In this document: piece after piece, positions 35,935 to 44,423 of the stretch
How positions within the stretch are numbered: position 1 is the stretch's first letter
Layout of the letters: every line of letters begins with the position of its first letter
NCBI RefSeq assembly: GCF_023559245.1
Contig: NZ_CP097462.1
Location: 372,001 to 436,000 of the forward strand
Direction: 5' to 3'
Source: Sphingomonas sp. KRR8
GTDB lineage: Bacteria; Pseudomonadota; Alphaproteobacteria; Sphingomonadales; Sphingomonadaceae
Length of the DNA stretch: 64,000 nucleotides
Made by a program: the position numbers and the translations under genes
The notes under the pieces: generated by a model
The model's input: the letters and a program-made list of their open reading frames with translations, nothing else
Database searches by the model: none
Told to the model about the DNA's origin: nothing

Positions 35935-37259
35935 GCGGGGATGGTCTCGCGCTGATCGGCAAGCCACACGTCGAACGCGCCGCGCGCCCGGTCGGTGAAG
36001 GCCTTCTTGCGGTCGGCCTTTCGGAACCGGCTTGGTAGCGGTGGCATGAGGCCGAAATTGACGTTCATCGGCTGGTAGCTCTGTGCCGTCGCTCCGCCGG
36101 TGATGTGGTTGAGCAGGGCGCCGATCGCGGTTTCCACTGGCAATGCCGCCAGCGTCTCACCACGCTGCTCGGCGATGGCGAAGCGGGCCGCCAGCAGGCC
36201 CACCGCGGCGCTTTCCACGTATCCCTCGCAGCCGGTGATCTGTCCGGCAAAGCGGATGTTGGGACGGCTCTTCAGACGCAGTTCGCTGTCGAGCAGTTCC
36301 GGTGACCGAATGAAGCTGTTGCGGTGAATGCCGCCGAGCCGTGCGAATTCGGCATTCTGCAGACCAGGTATGGTGCGGAAGATGCGCACCTGCTCGGCAT
36401 GGCGGAGCTTGGTCTGGAATCCGACCATGTTCCACAACGTGCCCAATGCATTGTCCTGCCTCAGTTGGACGCAGGCGTACGGCCATCGCCCGGTCCGCGG
36501 ATCGTCGAGGCCGACCCCCTTCATCGGCCCGAAGCGAAGCGTCTCGACGCCCCGTTCCGCCATGACCTCGATCGGCATGCAGCCCTCGAAATAGGGCGTG
36601 TCCTTTTCCCACTCCTTGAACTCGGTCTTCTCGCCTTGGCGCAGAGCCTCGACGAAGGCGTGGTACTCGTCCCTGGTGAGCGGGCAATTGATGTAGTCGT
36701 CGCCGCCCTTGTCCCAGCGAGCAGCTTTCCAGCAGACGCTCATGTCGATGCTGTCGAGGTGAACGATGGGCGCGATCGCGTCGAAGAAGGCGAGGGCGTC
36801 GCTGCCGGTCTCGGCCGCGATTGCCGCGGCGAGGCCCGAGCACGTCAGTGGACCCGTCGCGATGATGGTCGGGTGAGCGGGCAGGGCATCGATCCGCTCA
36901 CGCACTACGGCGATATTGGGGTGCGCCTCGATGGCGGAAGTCACCCCCGCCGCAAACGCCTCGCGGTCGACAGCCAGCGCGGATCCAGCCGGCACCCGGT
37001 GGCGGTCGGCTTCGCGCAGGATCAGTGAGTCCAGGCGCCGCATCTCTTGGTGGAGGAGGCCGACGCAATTATTCTCCGCATCGTCGGAGCGGAAACTGTT
37101 CGAGCACACCATCTCCGCCAGCCGATCGCTCTCATGCGCCGGCGTATTGTCCCCGCCGCCGCGCATTTCGGACAGGCGAACCCGCAGCCCGGCTTCGGCC
37201 AGCTGCCACGCCGCTTCGGACCCGGCGAGACCGCCGCCAATGATGTGAATGTCGTGCAT
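35931..37259 (-). CDS. trmFO: tRNA m5U54 methyltransferase, folate/FAD-dependent (TrmFO)
   Basis: The 442-residue flavoprotein methylates U54 of tRNA using methylenetetrahydrofolate. It begins with the FAD-binding Rossmann motif [18 protein letters not shown], then [25 protein letters not shown] sequence here reading [20 protein letters not shown], and later [19 protein letters not shown] and [19 protein letters not shown]. Start and length are normal. It is likely monocistronic. Confidence 0.96.
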   Translation of the reverse strand: MHDIHIIGGGLAGSEAAWQLAEAGLRVRLSEMRGGGDNTPAHESDRLAEMVCSNSFRSDDAENNCVGLLHQEMRRLDSLILREADRHRVPAGSALAVDREAFAAGVTSAIEAHPNIAVVRERIDALPAHPTIIATGPLTCSGLAAAIAAETGSDALAFFDAIAPIVHLDSIDMSVCWKAARWDKGGDDYINCPLTRDEYHAFVEALRQGEKTEFKEWEKDTPYFEGCMPIEVMAERGVETLRFGPMKGVGLDDPRTGRWPYACVQLRQDNALGTLWNMVGFQTKLRHAEQVRIFRTIPGLQNAEFARLGGIHRNSFIRSPELLDSELRLKSRPNIRFAGQITGCEGYVESAAVGLLAARFAIAEQRGETLAALPVETAIGALLNHITGGATAQSYQPMNVNFGLMPPLPSRFRKADRKKAFTDRARGAFDVWLADQRETIPA

Positions 37260-37394
37260 GAGCGCGCCCTTACCCCCGATCAGCCGGCAGGCGAAGTGGC
37301 ACTTTGTACCGGTGAAAAGATGGAGGGCGGGTGGGAGCCCTCGGTGCGGCCAAGCGATCGTCGCAACGTTCTGCCACCGTTGTGGCGGAGCCGC

Positions 37395-38684
37395 CTATCG
37401 CGCGCCGAACCCGGATAGCATCGTCTTCAGCGTCTTGAACACGATCAGAAGGTCGAGCCAGGGCGAGAAATATTTGATGTAGTAGAAGTCGTAGTGCAGC
37501 TTCTCATGCACTTCGGCCACTTCAGCGACATGGCCCTGGTTAACCTGTGCCCAACCCGAGATGCCCGGCTTCACGACGTGTCGGTAACGATAGAACGGCA
37601 GCTCTCCGACATACCATTGGGACAGCACCGCGGCTTCGGGGCGCGGGCCGATCCAGCTCATCTCATTGGCCAGAATGTTGAAGATCTGCGGGAGCTCGTC
37701 GATCCGTGACTTGCGCAGGAAGGCGCCAACGCGCGTAATCCGCGGATCGAGGGTGCCCGTCATGGCGGCCCGGCGGGCATCGGTCGCAAGGTTGTCGGAC
37801 ACGCGCATGGTGCGAAACTTCGTGACCTTGAAAGACTTACCCCGATGACCAATCCGTGCCTGGCGGAAGAAGATCGGGCCCCCATCGTCGATGAGAATCG
37901 CAAGCGCCGCGAAGACCATCACCGGCAGCAGCACGGGGAGAGTGACCAGCGCCGCAATCCAGTCGAGCGCTGACTTGAGGTGAAAGTAGCCGCGCGCCGG
38001 GAGCAGGCTTCCGAAGCTGTTTTCCGACAGGTGATCAATCCGCACGCGGCCAGTCAGCGATTCCTCGAGCGGCTTGGCCTGGTAGACGATGATGCCGGCC
38101 AGCGCCGCATCTGCCAGAAACGCTTCCCATCCCGGCGGCAGGTCGGCGCCGAAGTCCGCGACGATGGCGTCGAATCCGCGAAGCTGGTCGGCCCGCGGTT
38201 GCTCAAGCTCCACCCAGTTGACCGCCTCGATGGCAAGCAGCTTGCCGAGTTCTCCGATCGGCACGACGCCGATGCGCAAGCGAACCCGGCGCTGAACCAG
38301 GAAATAGATGAGGTAGAACCACAGAACGTGAAGCAGGAACCCCGCGAGGAAGGCGAAGCGATCGTAAGGCAGGCGCGTGAAGAAGAAGAACGCGAGCACC
38401 ATCCCGTGTGCCGCCGCCGCCGTCGGCAGGATGACATAGCTTGATCGGATACCGGGGTAGGGCTCGATCGAGAGGCGCATCCAGAACGCCAGCACCACCG
38501 CAATGACGTTTGCCGCAAGCGCATTGGTGGTGGCCGCGTCGACCAGTTCGGGAGTGAGCAGAAGCCGCCCGAAGAAGGGCACCATCGCGGCGATGGTGAG
38601 CGCGCCGAGCAGTTGCACCCGTCGCCTGGTCAACCAGAAGCGACGGCCCAGCTGTTGCTTCTGGCGTGGACTAGGTTGCAGCAT
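37395..38684 (-). CDS. Exopolysaccharide undecaprenyl-phosphate glycosylphosphotransferase
   Basis: The 429-residue membrane protein has four or five N-terminal helices, a soluble central region, a fifth helix (WIAALVTLPVLLPVMVFAALAIL) and the C-terminal bacterial sugar-transferase domain with FFRQARIGHRGKSFKVTKF and KSRIDELPQIFNILANEMSW. This WcaJ/PssY-like enzyme loads the first sugar phosphate onto undecaprenyl phosphate. The ATG at 38684 (MLQPSPRQKQQ) is chosen because the longer frame overlaps the upstream gene. It follows a nucleotide-sugar dehydrogenase by 16 bases. Confidence 0.92.
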   Translation of the reverse strand: MLQPSPRQKQQLGRRFWLTRRRVQLLGALTIAAMVPFFGRLLLTPELVDAATTNALAANVIAVVLAFWMRLSIEPYPGIRSSYVILPTAAAAHGMVLAFFFFTRLPYDRFAFLAGFLLHVLWFYLIYFLVQRRVRLRIGVVPIGELGKLLAIEAVNWVELEQPRADQLRGFDAIVADFGADLPPGWEAFLADAALAGIIVYQAKPLEESLTGRVRIDHLSENSFGSLLPARGYFHLKSALDWIAALVTLPVLLPVMVFAALAILIDDGGPIFFRQARIGHRGKSFKVTKFRTMRVSDNLATDARRAAMTGTLDPRITRVGAFLRKSRIDELPQIFNILANEMSWIGPRPEAAVLSQWYVGELPFYRYRHVVKPGISGWAQVNQGHVAEVAEVHEKLHYDFYYIKYFSPWLDLLIVFKTLKTMLSGFGAR

Positions 38685-38700
38685 CTCGGACGTGTCGCCG

Positions 38701-39972
38701 TCAAAGCGTCCACAAGGGAAGACGCTCACCCAACTGTTGCCGATCCCACACGCGCTTGATGTCCGCCACCACGCCGCCGGGTTCGAGCAGGGCCGATAGC
38801 CGCTCGGCATCCCACTGCCGGTAGGCCGCATGCGGCACCGCGCCGACCACCATGGCATAGCGGCGCGCACCCGGATCAACCAGCGTCAGCCCATATTCCT
38901 TCGCGGCCTCGGCCGGGTCCGCCAGCGGATCGGCGACGTCGACACTGTGGCCAAGCCAATCAAGACGGCGAACAATGTCGATCACGCGGCTGTTGCGCAG
39001 GTCGGGGACATTCTCCTTGAAGGTCAGGCCCAGCACCAGCACCGACTTGCGCTCGGGCCCGATCCGCTCGTGCAGCCGGTCAGCGATCCAGGCACCCATG
39101 CCGTCATTGGTAGCCCGCCCGGCGAGCACGACCTGCGGGTGGTGGCCCAACTCCTGTGCGCGGTGGGATAGGTAGTAAGGGTCGACGCCGATGCAGTGGC
39201 CCCCCACGAGGCCGGGCTCGAACCGCAGGAAGTTCCATTTCGTCTGCGCCGCGTCGAGCACGTCCCAAATGCTCACATCCATCCTGGCGAAGATCTGCGC
39301 CAGTTCGTTCATGAAGGCGATGTTGATGTCGCGCTGGGCGTTCTCGATCACCTTGGCGGCTTCGGCGGCCTTGATTGACGCCGCGCGAAAAATCTTGCCG
39401 CCGTTCATCGCTCCATAGATGCGGGCGAGCAGGTCCAAGGTCTCGGCGTTTTCGGCGGCGACGACCTTGGTGATCTTGTCGACCGTGTGGACTTTGTCGC
39501 CCGGATTGATCCGCTCCGGACTGTAGCCGAGGCGGAAATCGCGTCCTTGCGCAAGACCGGACAGGCGGGCCAATTCGGGCCCGCACACGTCCTCGGTCAC
39601 GCCGGGATAGACGGTGCTTTCGTACACGACGACCGGCTGGCGCTCCGCCTCGAGCGCGCTCGCCACGGTCCTTGTCGCTGCCAGCAGGGGGCGCAGATCC
39701 GGCCGATTTGCCTCGTCGACGGGAGTAGGCACAGTGACGATGTAAACGTCCGCGCCGCGGATCGCATCCGGGTCGCTGGTGAGCTGAAGCTTCGAAGCCT
39801 GCAACCGGTCAGCCGCGACTTCGCGCGTGCGATCGTGACCGTCGCGAAGCTCGGAGATGCGGGCCTCATCGATGTCGAAGCCGGTCACGTCGAAGGTCTG
39901 CGCGAGCGCCACGGCCAGCGGAAGCCCCACGTAACCAAGCCCGATAACGGCAATGCAGGGACCGTCTGACAA
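38701..39972 (-). CDS. Nucleotide-sugar dehydrogenase (TviB/WbpA-like)
   Basis: The 423-residue enzyme oxidises C6 of a UDP-sugar to a uronate in two NAD-dependent steps. It shows the Rossmann start IAVIGLGYVGLPLAVALA, VYESTVYPGVTED, GYSPERINPGD, the central NAQRDINIAFMNEL and the catalytic Cys260 in GGHCIGVDPYYLS, then LGLTFKENVPDLRNS. These variants fit the UDP-GlcNAc/GalNAc 6-dehydrogenase branch better than UDP-glucose dehydrogenase. It would supply an acidic sugar to the downstream glycosyltransferase pathway. Confidence 0.92.
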   Translation of the reverse strand: MSDGPCIAVIGLGYVGLPLAVALAQTFDVTGFDIDEARISELRDGHDRTREVAADRLQASKLQLTSDPDAIRGADVYIVTVPTPVDEANRPDLRPLLAATRTVASALEAERQPVVVYESTVYPGVTEDVCGPELARLSGLAQGRDFRLGYSPERINPGDKVHTVDKITKVVAAENAETLDLLARIYGAMNGGKIFRAASIKAAEAAKVIENAQRDINIAFMNELAQIFARMDVSIWDVLDAAQTKWNFLRFEPGLVGGHCIGVDPYYLSHRAQELGHHPQVVLAGRATNDGMGAWIADRLHERIGPERKSVLVLGLTFKENVPDLRNSRVIDIVRRLDWLGHSVDVADPLADPAEAAKEYGLTLVDPGARRYAMVVGAVPHAAYRQWDAERLSALLEPGGVVADIKRVWDRQQLGERLPLWTL

Positions 39973-40085
39973 TTCTTTTTATCCAGCCAATGCCGTTATT
40001 TGCTCGTCTCTAATCGCTCACTCGCCCGCGGCAAGCACCTTGTTCGCCCTTGCAACCATGGCTTCTCGAGGAGCGTTGAGAAGTG

Positions 40086-40114
40086 TTGATGTGCCTTGTA
40101 CGTCAGCGTAGGGT
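40086..40114 (+). promoter_or_regulatory. Possible sigma-70 promoter of the small secreted protein gene
   Basis: TTGATG (40086-40091) and TAGGGT (40109-40114) are separated by 17 bases and sit 34 bases upstream of the chosen ATG. The -10 match is modest. Confidence 0.3.
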
Positions 40115-40147
40115 CGTGGACGTATATTCGAACAGGGGAATATGGTG

Positions 40148-40540
40148 ATGAAGCTTCCCAAGGTAACTGCCGCCATCGTGGCCTTGTCCCTCAGCGGCAT
40201 GGCCGCGGCGCAGGGCTGGACTCCCGGCGCCGAGATCGTCGGCCAGTCGGTTCAGGTCGAGACGAACGGCGTGGTCAACACGGTCAGCTTCAACGCCGAC
40301 GGCACCGCCAGCATCGCGACCCCGTCCGGCCGTCAGATCCCGGCAAACTGGACGGCCACGGGCGGCAAGCTTTGCCTTTCCAGCGGCGGCGCTTCGGAGT
40401 GCTTTCCCTACACCCAGGCCTTCCAGGCTGGTCAGCCGGTTACCGCTACCAGCAGCTGCGGTGCGACTTCTCGCTGGCTCGCGAGCGGCGTCAACCAGCC
40501 AGCCGCCCCGACCCAGCGTGCCGCTGGCGAGCGCGGCTAA
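40148..40540 (+). CDS. Small secreted protein of unknown function
   Basis: The 130-residue protein has a clear signal peptide (MKLPKVTAAIVALSLSGMAAAQ, cleavage near residue 22; quoted start MKLPKVTAAIVALSLSG). The mature part is Gly/Ser/Thr-rich and beta-prone, with cysteines at LCLSSG, ECFPYT and SCGATS. I do not recognise the family. The ATG at 40148 has GGGG nine bases upstream, better spaced than the ATG at 40142. A strong terminator ends the transcript, so it is probably monocistronic and well expressed. Confidence 0.8.
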   Translation: MKLPKVTAAIVALSLSGMAAAQGWTPGAEIVGQSVQVETNGVVNTVSFNADGTASIATPSGRQIPANWTATGGKLCLSSGGASECFPYTQAFQAGQPVTATSSCGATSRWLASGVNQPAAPTQRAAGERG

Positions 40541-40567
40541 GCCCCTCGCTTTTCTCCCGCTTTCGTG

Positions 40568-40606
40568 AAGGCCTCCCCAGCCGTGAGCCGGGGAGGCCTT
40601 TTTATT
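40568..40606. terminator. Intrinsic terminator between convergent small genes
   Basis: AAGGCCTCCCC (40568-40578) and GGGGAGGCCTT (40590-40600) form a perfect 11-bp stem with an 11-base loop, followed by TTTATTTATT on the plus strand. It ends the secreted-protein transcript and abuts the stop of the convergent 62-residue gene. Confidence 0.88.
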
Positions 40607-40794
40607 TATTGAGGCTGCGCGATGGGCGCGCCAAGCTTCGCGGCAATTCGTGCGACTTCCTCGTCGCTCGGCGGATCCGGGAGTTCCATGCCGGGAGTTA
40701 CGGCCTCGTCGGGAATGCCCGATCCGGTCCCTGCAATGGTCTCGTTGATGGCTTCCTCGTTCGGCCCGGTGCTGATCTTGGCGCGATCCTTCAT
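40606..40794 (-). CDS. Small acidic protein of unknown function
   Basis: The 62-residue protein begins MKDRAKISTGPNEEAINETI and ends SDEEVARIAAKLGAPIAQPQ. It is hydrophilic with no signal or membrane segment. The ATG at 40794 is chosen because a near-perfect AGGAGGA Shine-Dalgarno sits 8 bases upstream; the longer open frame to 40929 has no such site. An EcfG-like element lies upstream, so it may be a stress protein. No family is recognised. Confidence 0.7.
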   Translation of the reverse strand: MKDRAKISTGPNEEAINETIAGTGSGIPDEAVTPGMELPDPPSDEEVARIAAKLGAPIAQPQ

Positions 40795-40827
40795 GCCAGT
40801 CCTCCTCCTGTCGGCGTGTGAGTCAGA

Positions 40828-40852
40828 AAGCATGGGCGGCAATGGTCGTTCC
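40828..40852 (-). promoter_or_regulatory. Weak EcfG-like promoter
   Basis: On the minus strand GGAAC (40852-40848), 16 bases, then GCTT (40831-40828). The -35 is perfect; the -10 keeps only the TT of CGTT. It lies 34 bases upstream of the 62-residue gene. Confidence 0.35.
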
Positions 40853-40947
40853 ACTCTTCGCTTGGCCGATGCGGTGCCCGCCTCTTCTTCCGGTCGTCTT
40901 GCCGGGTTTGTTGCGCGCGACCGGGGCACCGCCCATATAAGTCACCT

Positions 40948-43338
40948 ATGAGTCAACGTCTCCCCATTCTCCCGCTGCGCGACATCGTCGTTTTCCCGCA
41001 CCGGATCGTTCCCCTGTTCGTTGGTCGCGCCAAGTCGGTCGCGGCGCTCGAGACCGCCATGGCTGCCGACAAGGAGATTTTCCTGGTCGCCCAGCTAGAC
41101 CCGGCGGAGGACGAGCCGGACCGCGACGCAATGTATGACCTCGGCGTCGTGGCCACCGCCATGCAGCTGTTGAAGCTGCCGGACGGCACCGTGCGCGTGC
41201 TGGTTGAAGGTGTTCGCCGCGCCCGGCTGCTGTCGCTCGAACCGGCCGAGGGTCACCTCATGGCCGAGGTCGAGGACGTGCCCGAAGAAGAGGGCGATAA
41301 CACTGAAACCCAGGCGCTGATGCGGTCAGTGGTCGACCAGTTCGACAGCTATGCGAAGCTGAACAAGCGGCTGCCGGCCGAGACCAGCATCCAGTTGGGC
41401 GAGATCGAGAGCGCTTCGGTGCTTGCCGACGCGGTTGCCTCCAACCTGTCGATCAAGGTTGCGGACAAGCAGGCCGTGCTGGCCGAGCTCAATCCCGCGC
41501 GGCGACTGGAAATGGTCTACGCCTTCATGGAAGGCGAGCTTGGAGTCCTCCAGGTCGAGAAGAAGATCCGCTCGCGCGTGAAGCGCCAGATGGAGAAGAC
41601 CCAGCGCGAATATTACCTCAATGAGCAGTTGAAGGCGATCCAGCGCGAGCTTGGCAACGACGACGGGGAGGGCGGGGACGACCTCATCGAACTCGCCGCG
41701 AAGATCCGCAAGACGCGGCTCAGCAAGGAAGCCCGTAACCGCGCCAATGCCGAGTTGAAGAAGCTGAAGGGCATGGCGCCGATGAGCGCCGAGGCGACCG
41801 TCGCGCGCAATTATCTGGACGTGCTGCTCGGCCTGCCGTGGGGCAAGAAGAGCAAGCTCAAGCGTGACATTGGGGAGGCCCAGCGGATCCTCGACGAGGA
41901 TCATTATGGCTTGGAGAAGGTCAAGGAACGGATCGTCGAATATCTCGCTGTCCAGGCCCGCACCAACAGGCTTAAGGGCCCGATCCTTTGCCTCGTCGGA
42001 CCTCCCGGCGTCGGCAAGACGTCGCTTGGACGCTCCATCGCCAAGGCCACCGGGCGGGAGTTCGTTCGCCAGAGCCTCGGCGGCGTGCGCGATGAAGCCG
42101 AGATCCGCGGCCATCGCCGGACCTACATCGGTTCGCTGCCGGGCAAGATCGTCTCGAACCTGAAGAAGGCGGGAACCAGCAATCCGCTGTTCCTGCTGGA
42201 TGAGATCGACAAGCTTGGGCAGGACTTCCGAGGCGATCCCGCTTCGGCGCTGCTGGAGGTGCTCGATCCGGAGCAGAACTCCAAGTTCCAGGACCATTAT
42301 CTGGAGCTCGACTACGATCTGTCCGACATCATGTTCGTGACGACTGCCAACTCGCTCGACATGCCGCAGCCGCTGCTGGACCGGATGGAGATCATCCGGC
42401 TGGAGGGGTACACGGAGGATGAGAAGGTCGAGATCGCCGAACGTCACCTCATTCCGAAGCAGCTGGAGGCGCATGGCCTCAAGCGCGAGGAACTGAGCTT
42501 CGAGGATAGCGGCATTCGCGCGATCCTTCGCTACTACACGCGTGAGGCGGGTGTCCGGACCCTTGAGCGGGAGCTGGCCAAGGTTGCGCGCAAGGCACTG
42601 CGCAAAATCCTTGAGGGCGCTTATACCAGCGTCGCGGTAACCGAAGCTAACATCGGCGATTTCCTGGGCGTCACGCGGTATCGCTACGGCGTCGGCGAAG
42701 ACGAGGACCAGATCGGCATGGTCACGGGCCTCGCCTGGACTGAGGTTGGCGGTGAACTGCTGACGATTGAGGCGGTGACCGTTCCCGGCAAGGGCCAGAT
42801 CAAGACCACGGGCAAGCTCGGTGACGTCATGCAGGAGAGCGTGCAGGCGGCGTGGAGCTTCGTTCGCGCCCGTGCCCCCGCTTACGGGGTCAAGCCGTCA
42901 ATCTTCGCGAGGAAGGACATTCACGTCCACCTGCCCGAAGGTGCGGTGCCCAAGGACGGGCCGAGCGCCGGCATCGGGATGGTCACGACCATCATTTCGA
43001 CGCTGACTGGCGTTCCTGTCCGGCGGGATGTGGCCATGACCGGGGAGGTCACGCTGCGTGGCCGGGTGCTGCCTATCGGAGGCCTCAAGGAGAAGCTGCT
43101 GGCCGCGCTGCGCGGTGGCATAACCACGGTGATCATCCCCAAGGAGAATGAGAAGGACCTTGCGGAACTGCCCGCGAATGTGAAGGAGGGCCTGCGCATC
43201 GTGCCGGTCGCCCATGTCGACGAGTGTCTGGCCGAAGCGCTGAGCGCGAAGCTCGAACCGATCGAATGGAGCGAGGCTGACGAACATGCGGCCGAGCCGC
43301 CGCTGGTAAGTGGCAGCCACCCGGTCGTCCGCCATTAG
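40948..43338 (+). CDS. lon: ATP-dependent protease Lon
   Basis: The 796-residue AAA+ protease degrades misfolded and regulatory proteins. The N-domain begins LPILPLRDIVVFPHRIVPLFVGR. The ATPase has Walker A GPPGVGKTSLGRSIA (from about residue 351), Walker B FLLDEIDKLG and the sensor region. The catalytic dyad is Ser673 (PKDGPSAG) and Lys716 (LKEKLLAALRGG). Length is normal. hup follows 51 bases later, the classic lon-hupB pairing. Confidence 0.98.
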   Translation: MSQRLPILPLRDIVVFPHRIVPLFVGRAKSVAALETAMAADKEIFLVAQLDPAEDEPDRDAMYDLGVVATAMQLLKLPDGTVRVLVEGVRRARLLSLEPAEGHLMAEVEDVPEEEGDNTETQALMRSVVDQFDSYAKLNKRLPAETSIQLGEIESASVLADAVASNLSIKVADKQAVLAELNPARRLEMVYAFMEGELGVLQVEKKIRSRVKRQMEKTQREYYLNEQLKAIQRELGNDDGEGGDDLIELAAKIRKTRLSKEARNRANAELKKLKGMAPMSAEATVARNYLDVLLGLPWGKKSKLKRDIGEAQRILDEDHYGLEKVKERIVEYLAVQARTNRLKGPILCLVGPPGVGKTSLGRSIAKATGREFVRQSLGGVRDEAEIRGHRRTYIGSLPGKIVSNLKKAGTSNPLFLLDEIDKLGQDFRGDPASALLEVLDPEQNSKFQDHYLELDYDLSDIMFVTTANSLDMPQPLLDRMEIIRLEGYTEDEKVEIAERHLIPKQLEAHGLKREELSFEDSGIRAILRYYTREAGVRTLERELAKVARKALRKILEGAYTSVAVTEANIGDFLGVTRYRYGVGEDEDQIGMVTGLAWTEVGGELLTIEAVTVPGKGQIKTTGKLGDVMQESVQAAWSFVRARAPAYGVKPSIFARKDIHVHLPEGAVPKDGPSAGIGMVTTIISTLTGVPVRRDVAMTGEVTLRGRVLPIGGLKEKLLAALRGGITTVIIPKENEKDLAELPANVKEGLRIVPVAHVDECLAEALSAKLEPIEWSEADEHAAEPPLVSGSHPVVRH

Positions 43339-43389
43339 TGGAGCGTAACGGCCGCTGGCTAGAGCGGTCGCAAGGAGAGTTTTTCAGGG

Positions 43390-43662
43390 ATGAACAAGCA
43401 GGACCTTATCAGCCAGGTTGCGGATCGCGCCGGGCTCAACCGCAACGACGCGTCCCGCGCGGTCGAAACCATGCTGGAAGTGATCACGTCCGCGCTCAAG
43501 CGTGGGGACGAGGTGCGTCTGGTCGGATTCGGCGCTTTCTCGGTCACCCGCCGGAAAGCCTCGACGGGGCGAAATCCCCGGACCGGTGAGCCGCTCGACA
43601 TTCCGTCGAGCGCAAATCCCAAGTTCCGCGCGGGCAAGGTCCTCAAGGACGCAGTGCAATAA
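43390..43662 (+). CDS. hup: DNA-binding protein HU
   Basis: The 90-residue nucleoid protein has the HU fold: MNKQDLISQVADRAGLNRND, the VRLVGFGAFSV strand and the DNA-binding arm ARKASTGRNPRTGEP-like sequence, here RRKASTGRNPRTGEPLDIPS. AAGGAG precedes the start. It lies directly downstream of lon, as in many proteobacteria, and is followed by tRNA-Val. Confidence 0.97.
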   Translation: MNKQDLISQVADRAGLNRNDASRAVETMLEVITSALKRGDEVRLVGFGAFSVTRRKASTGRNPRTGEPLDIPSSANPKFRAGKVLKDAVQ

Positions 43663-43726
43663 CGGATGCACACTAGCGGCTGGACAGGGCGGAGAAGCTA
43701 ATCTATCCGCCCGGACCGCGCGGCGT

Positions 43727-43801
43727 GGGCGCGTAGCTCAGTGGTAGAGCACACCCTTCACACGGGTGGGGTCGTAGGTTCAATCCCTACCGCGCCCACC
43801 A
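43727..43801 (+). tRNA. tRNA-Val (anticodon CAC)
   Basis: The 7-bp acceptor GGGCGCG/CGCGCCC, D-arm GCTC...GAGC, anticodon loop TTCACAC (anticodon CAC), T-loop TTCAATC and an encoded CCA are all present. Confidence 0.97.
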
Positions 43802-43813
43802 TGCCGATTTCGA

Positions 43814-43852
43814 AAAGCCTCGGAAAACCAGCCGGTTCTCCGAGGCTTTCTC
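43814..43852 (+). terminator. Terminator after tRNA-Val
   Basis: AAAGCCTCGGA (43814-43824) and TCCGAGGCTTT (43839-43849) form an 11-bp stem, followed by CTCTT. The T-run is short and interrupted. Confidence 0.7.
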
Positions 43853-43926
43853 TTGCTTACAGAGAGTGGCTCGGACCTCACGCGATATCGGGGCGTTGAC
43901 CCGCCTTGCATCCCAAGAGGTCTGCC

Positions 43927-44370
43927 ATGCTTCCATCGCTACTGCTCGCTGCCACCGCGGGCGCCCGGTCCATGACCCCGCTGGCGGCGGTCAGCGTGAC
44001 CGCCGCACGAGGTGACCTCTCGCCACAGCCGGGCATCCTCGGCCTGCTCGCGAACAAGTGGGTGGTTGCGGGCACGCTGGCGCTCGCCGCTGGGGAGCTT
44101 GGGGGCGACAAGATGAAGAGTGCGCCCGATCGGATCGTGTTCGCAGGTCTTGCTGCCCGCACCCTCACGGGAGCGATCGCCGCCGCCGCGCTCGAGCCGA
44201 AGCGCAAGCGGCTGGCTGCGGTTCTCGGCGCCGGGGTGGCGATCGCGACTTCCTTCCCGACGTTCCGCGCCCGAATGCATGCCATGCGCAGTCATGGTCA
44301 GACCACGACGGGGCTGGTCGAGGATGCATTGGTCGTGGCTGCGGCTGGGGCGATCGTTCGCAGCGCCTGA
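43927..44370 (+). CDS. DUF4126-like small membrane protein
   Basis: The 147-residue protein is hydrophobic with three or four helices and the N-terminal GARSMTPLAAVSVTAARGDL typical of this membrane family of unknown function. Internal KSAPDRIVFAGLAARTLTGAIAAA is likewise typical. The ATG at 43927 is preferred over 43906. It may be cotranscribed with the ABC-F gene 53 bases downstream. Confidence 0.75.
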   Translation: MLPSLLLAATAGARSMTPLAAVSVTAARGDLSPQPGILGLLANKWVVAGTLALAAGELGGDKMKSAPDRIVFAGLAARTLTGAIAAAALEPKRKRLAAVLGAGVAIATSFPTFRARMHAMRSHGQTTTGLVEDALVVAAAGAIVRSA

Positions 44371-44423
44371 AGCCATTCCGCCACTGCCTTGGGTCTGCCG
44401 CACTTCGCTGCTAGGGGCCCGCC

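Noticed and set aside
40018..40200. 60-codon minus-strand frame upstream of the secreted protein
   Set aside because: Weak start, no ribosome site, overlaps a probable promoter and the signal peptide region.
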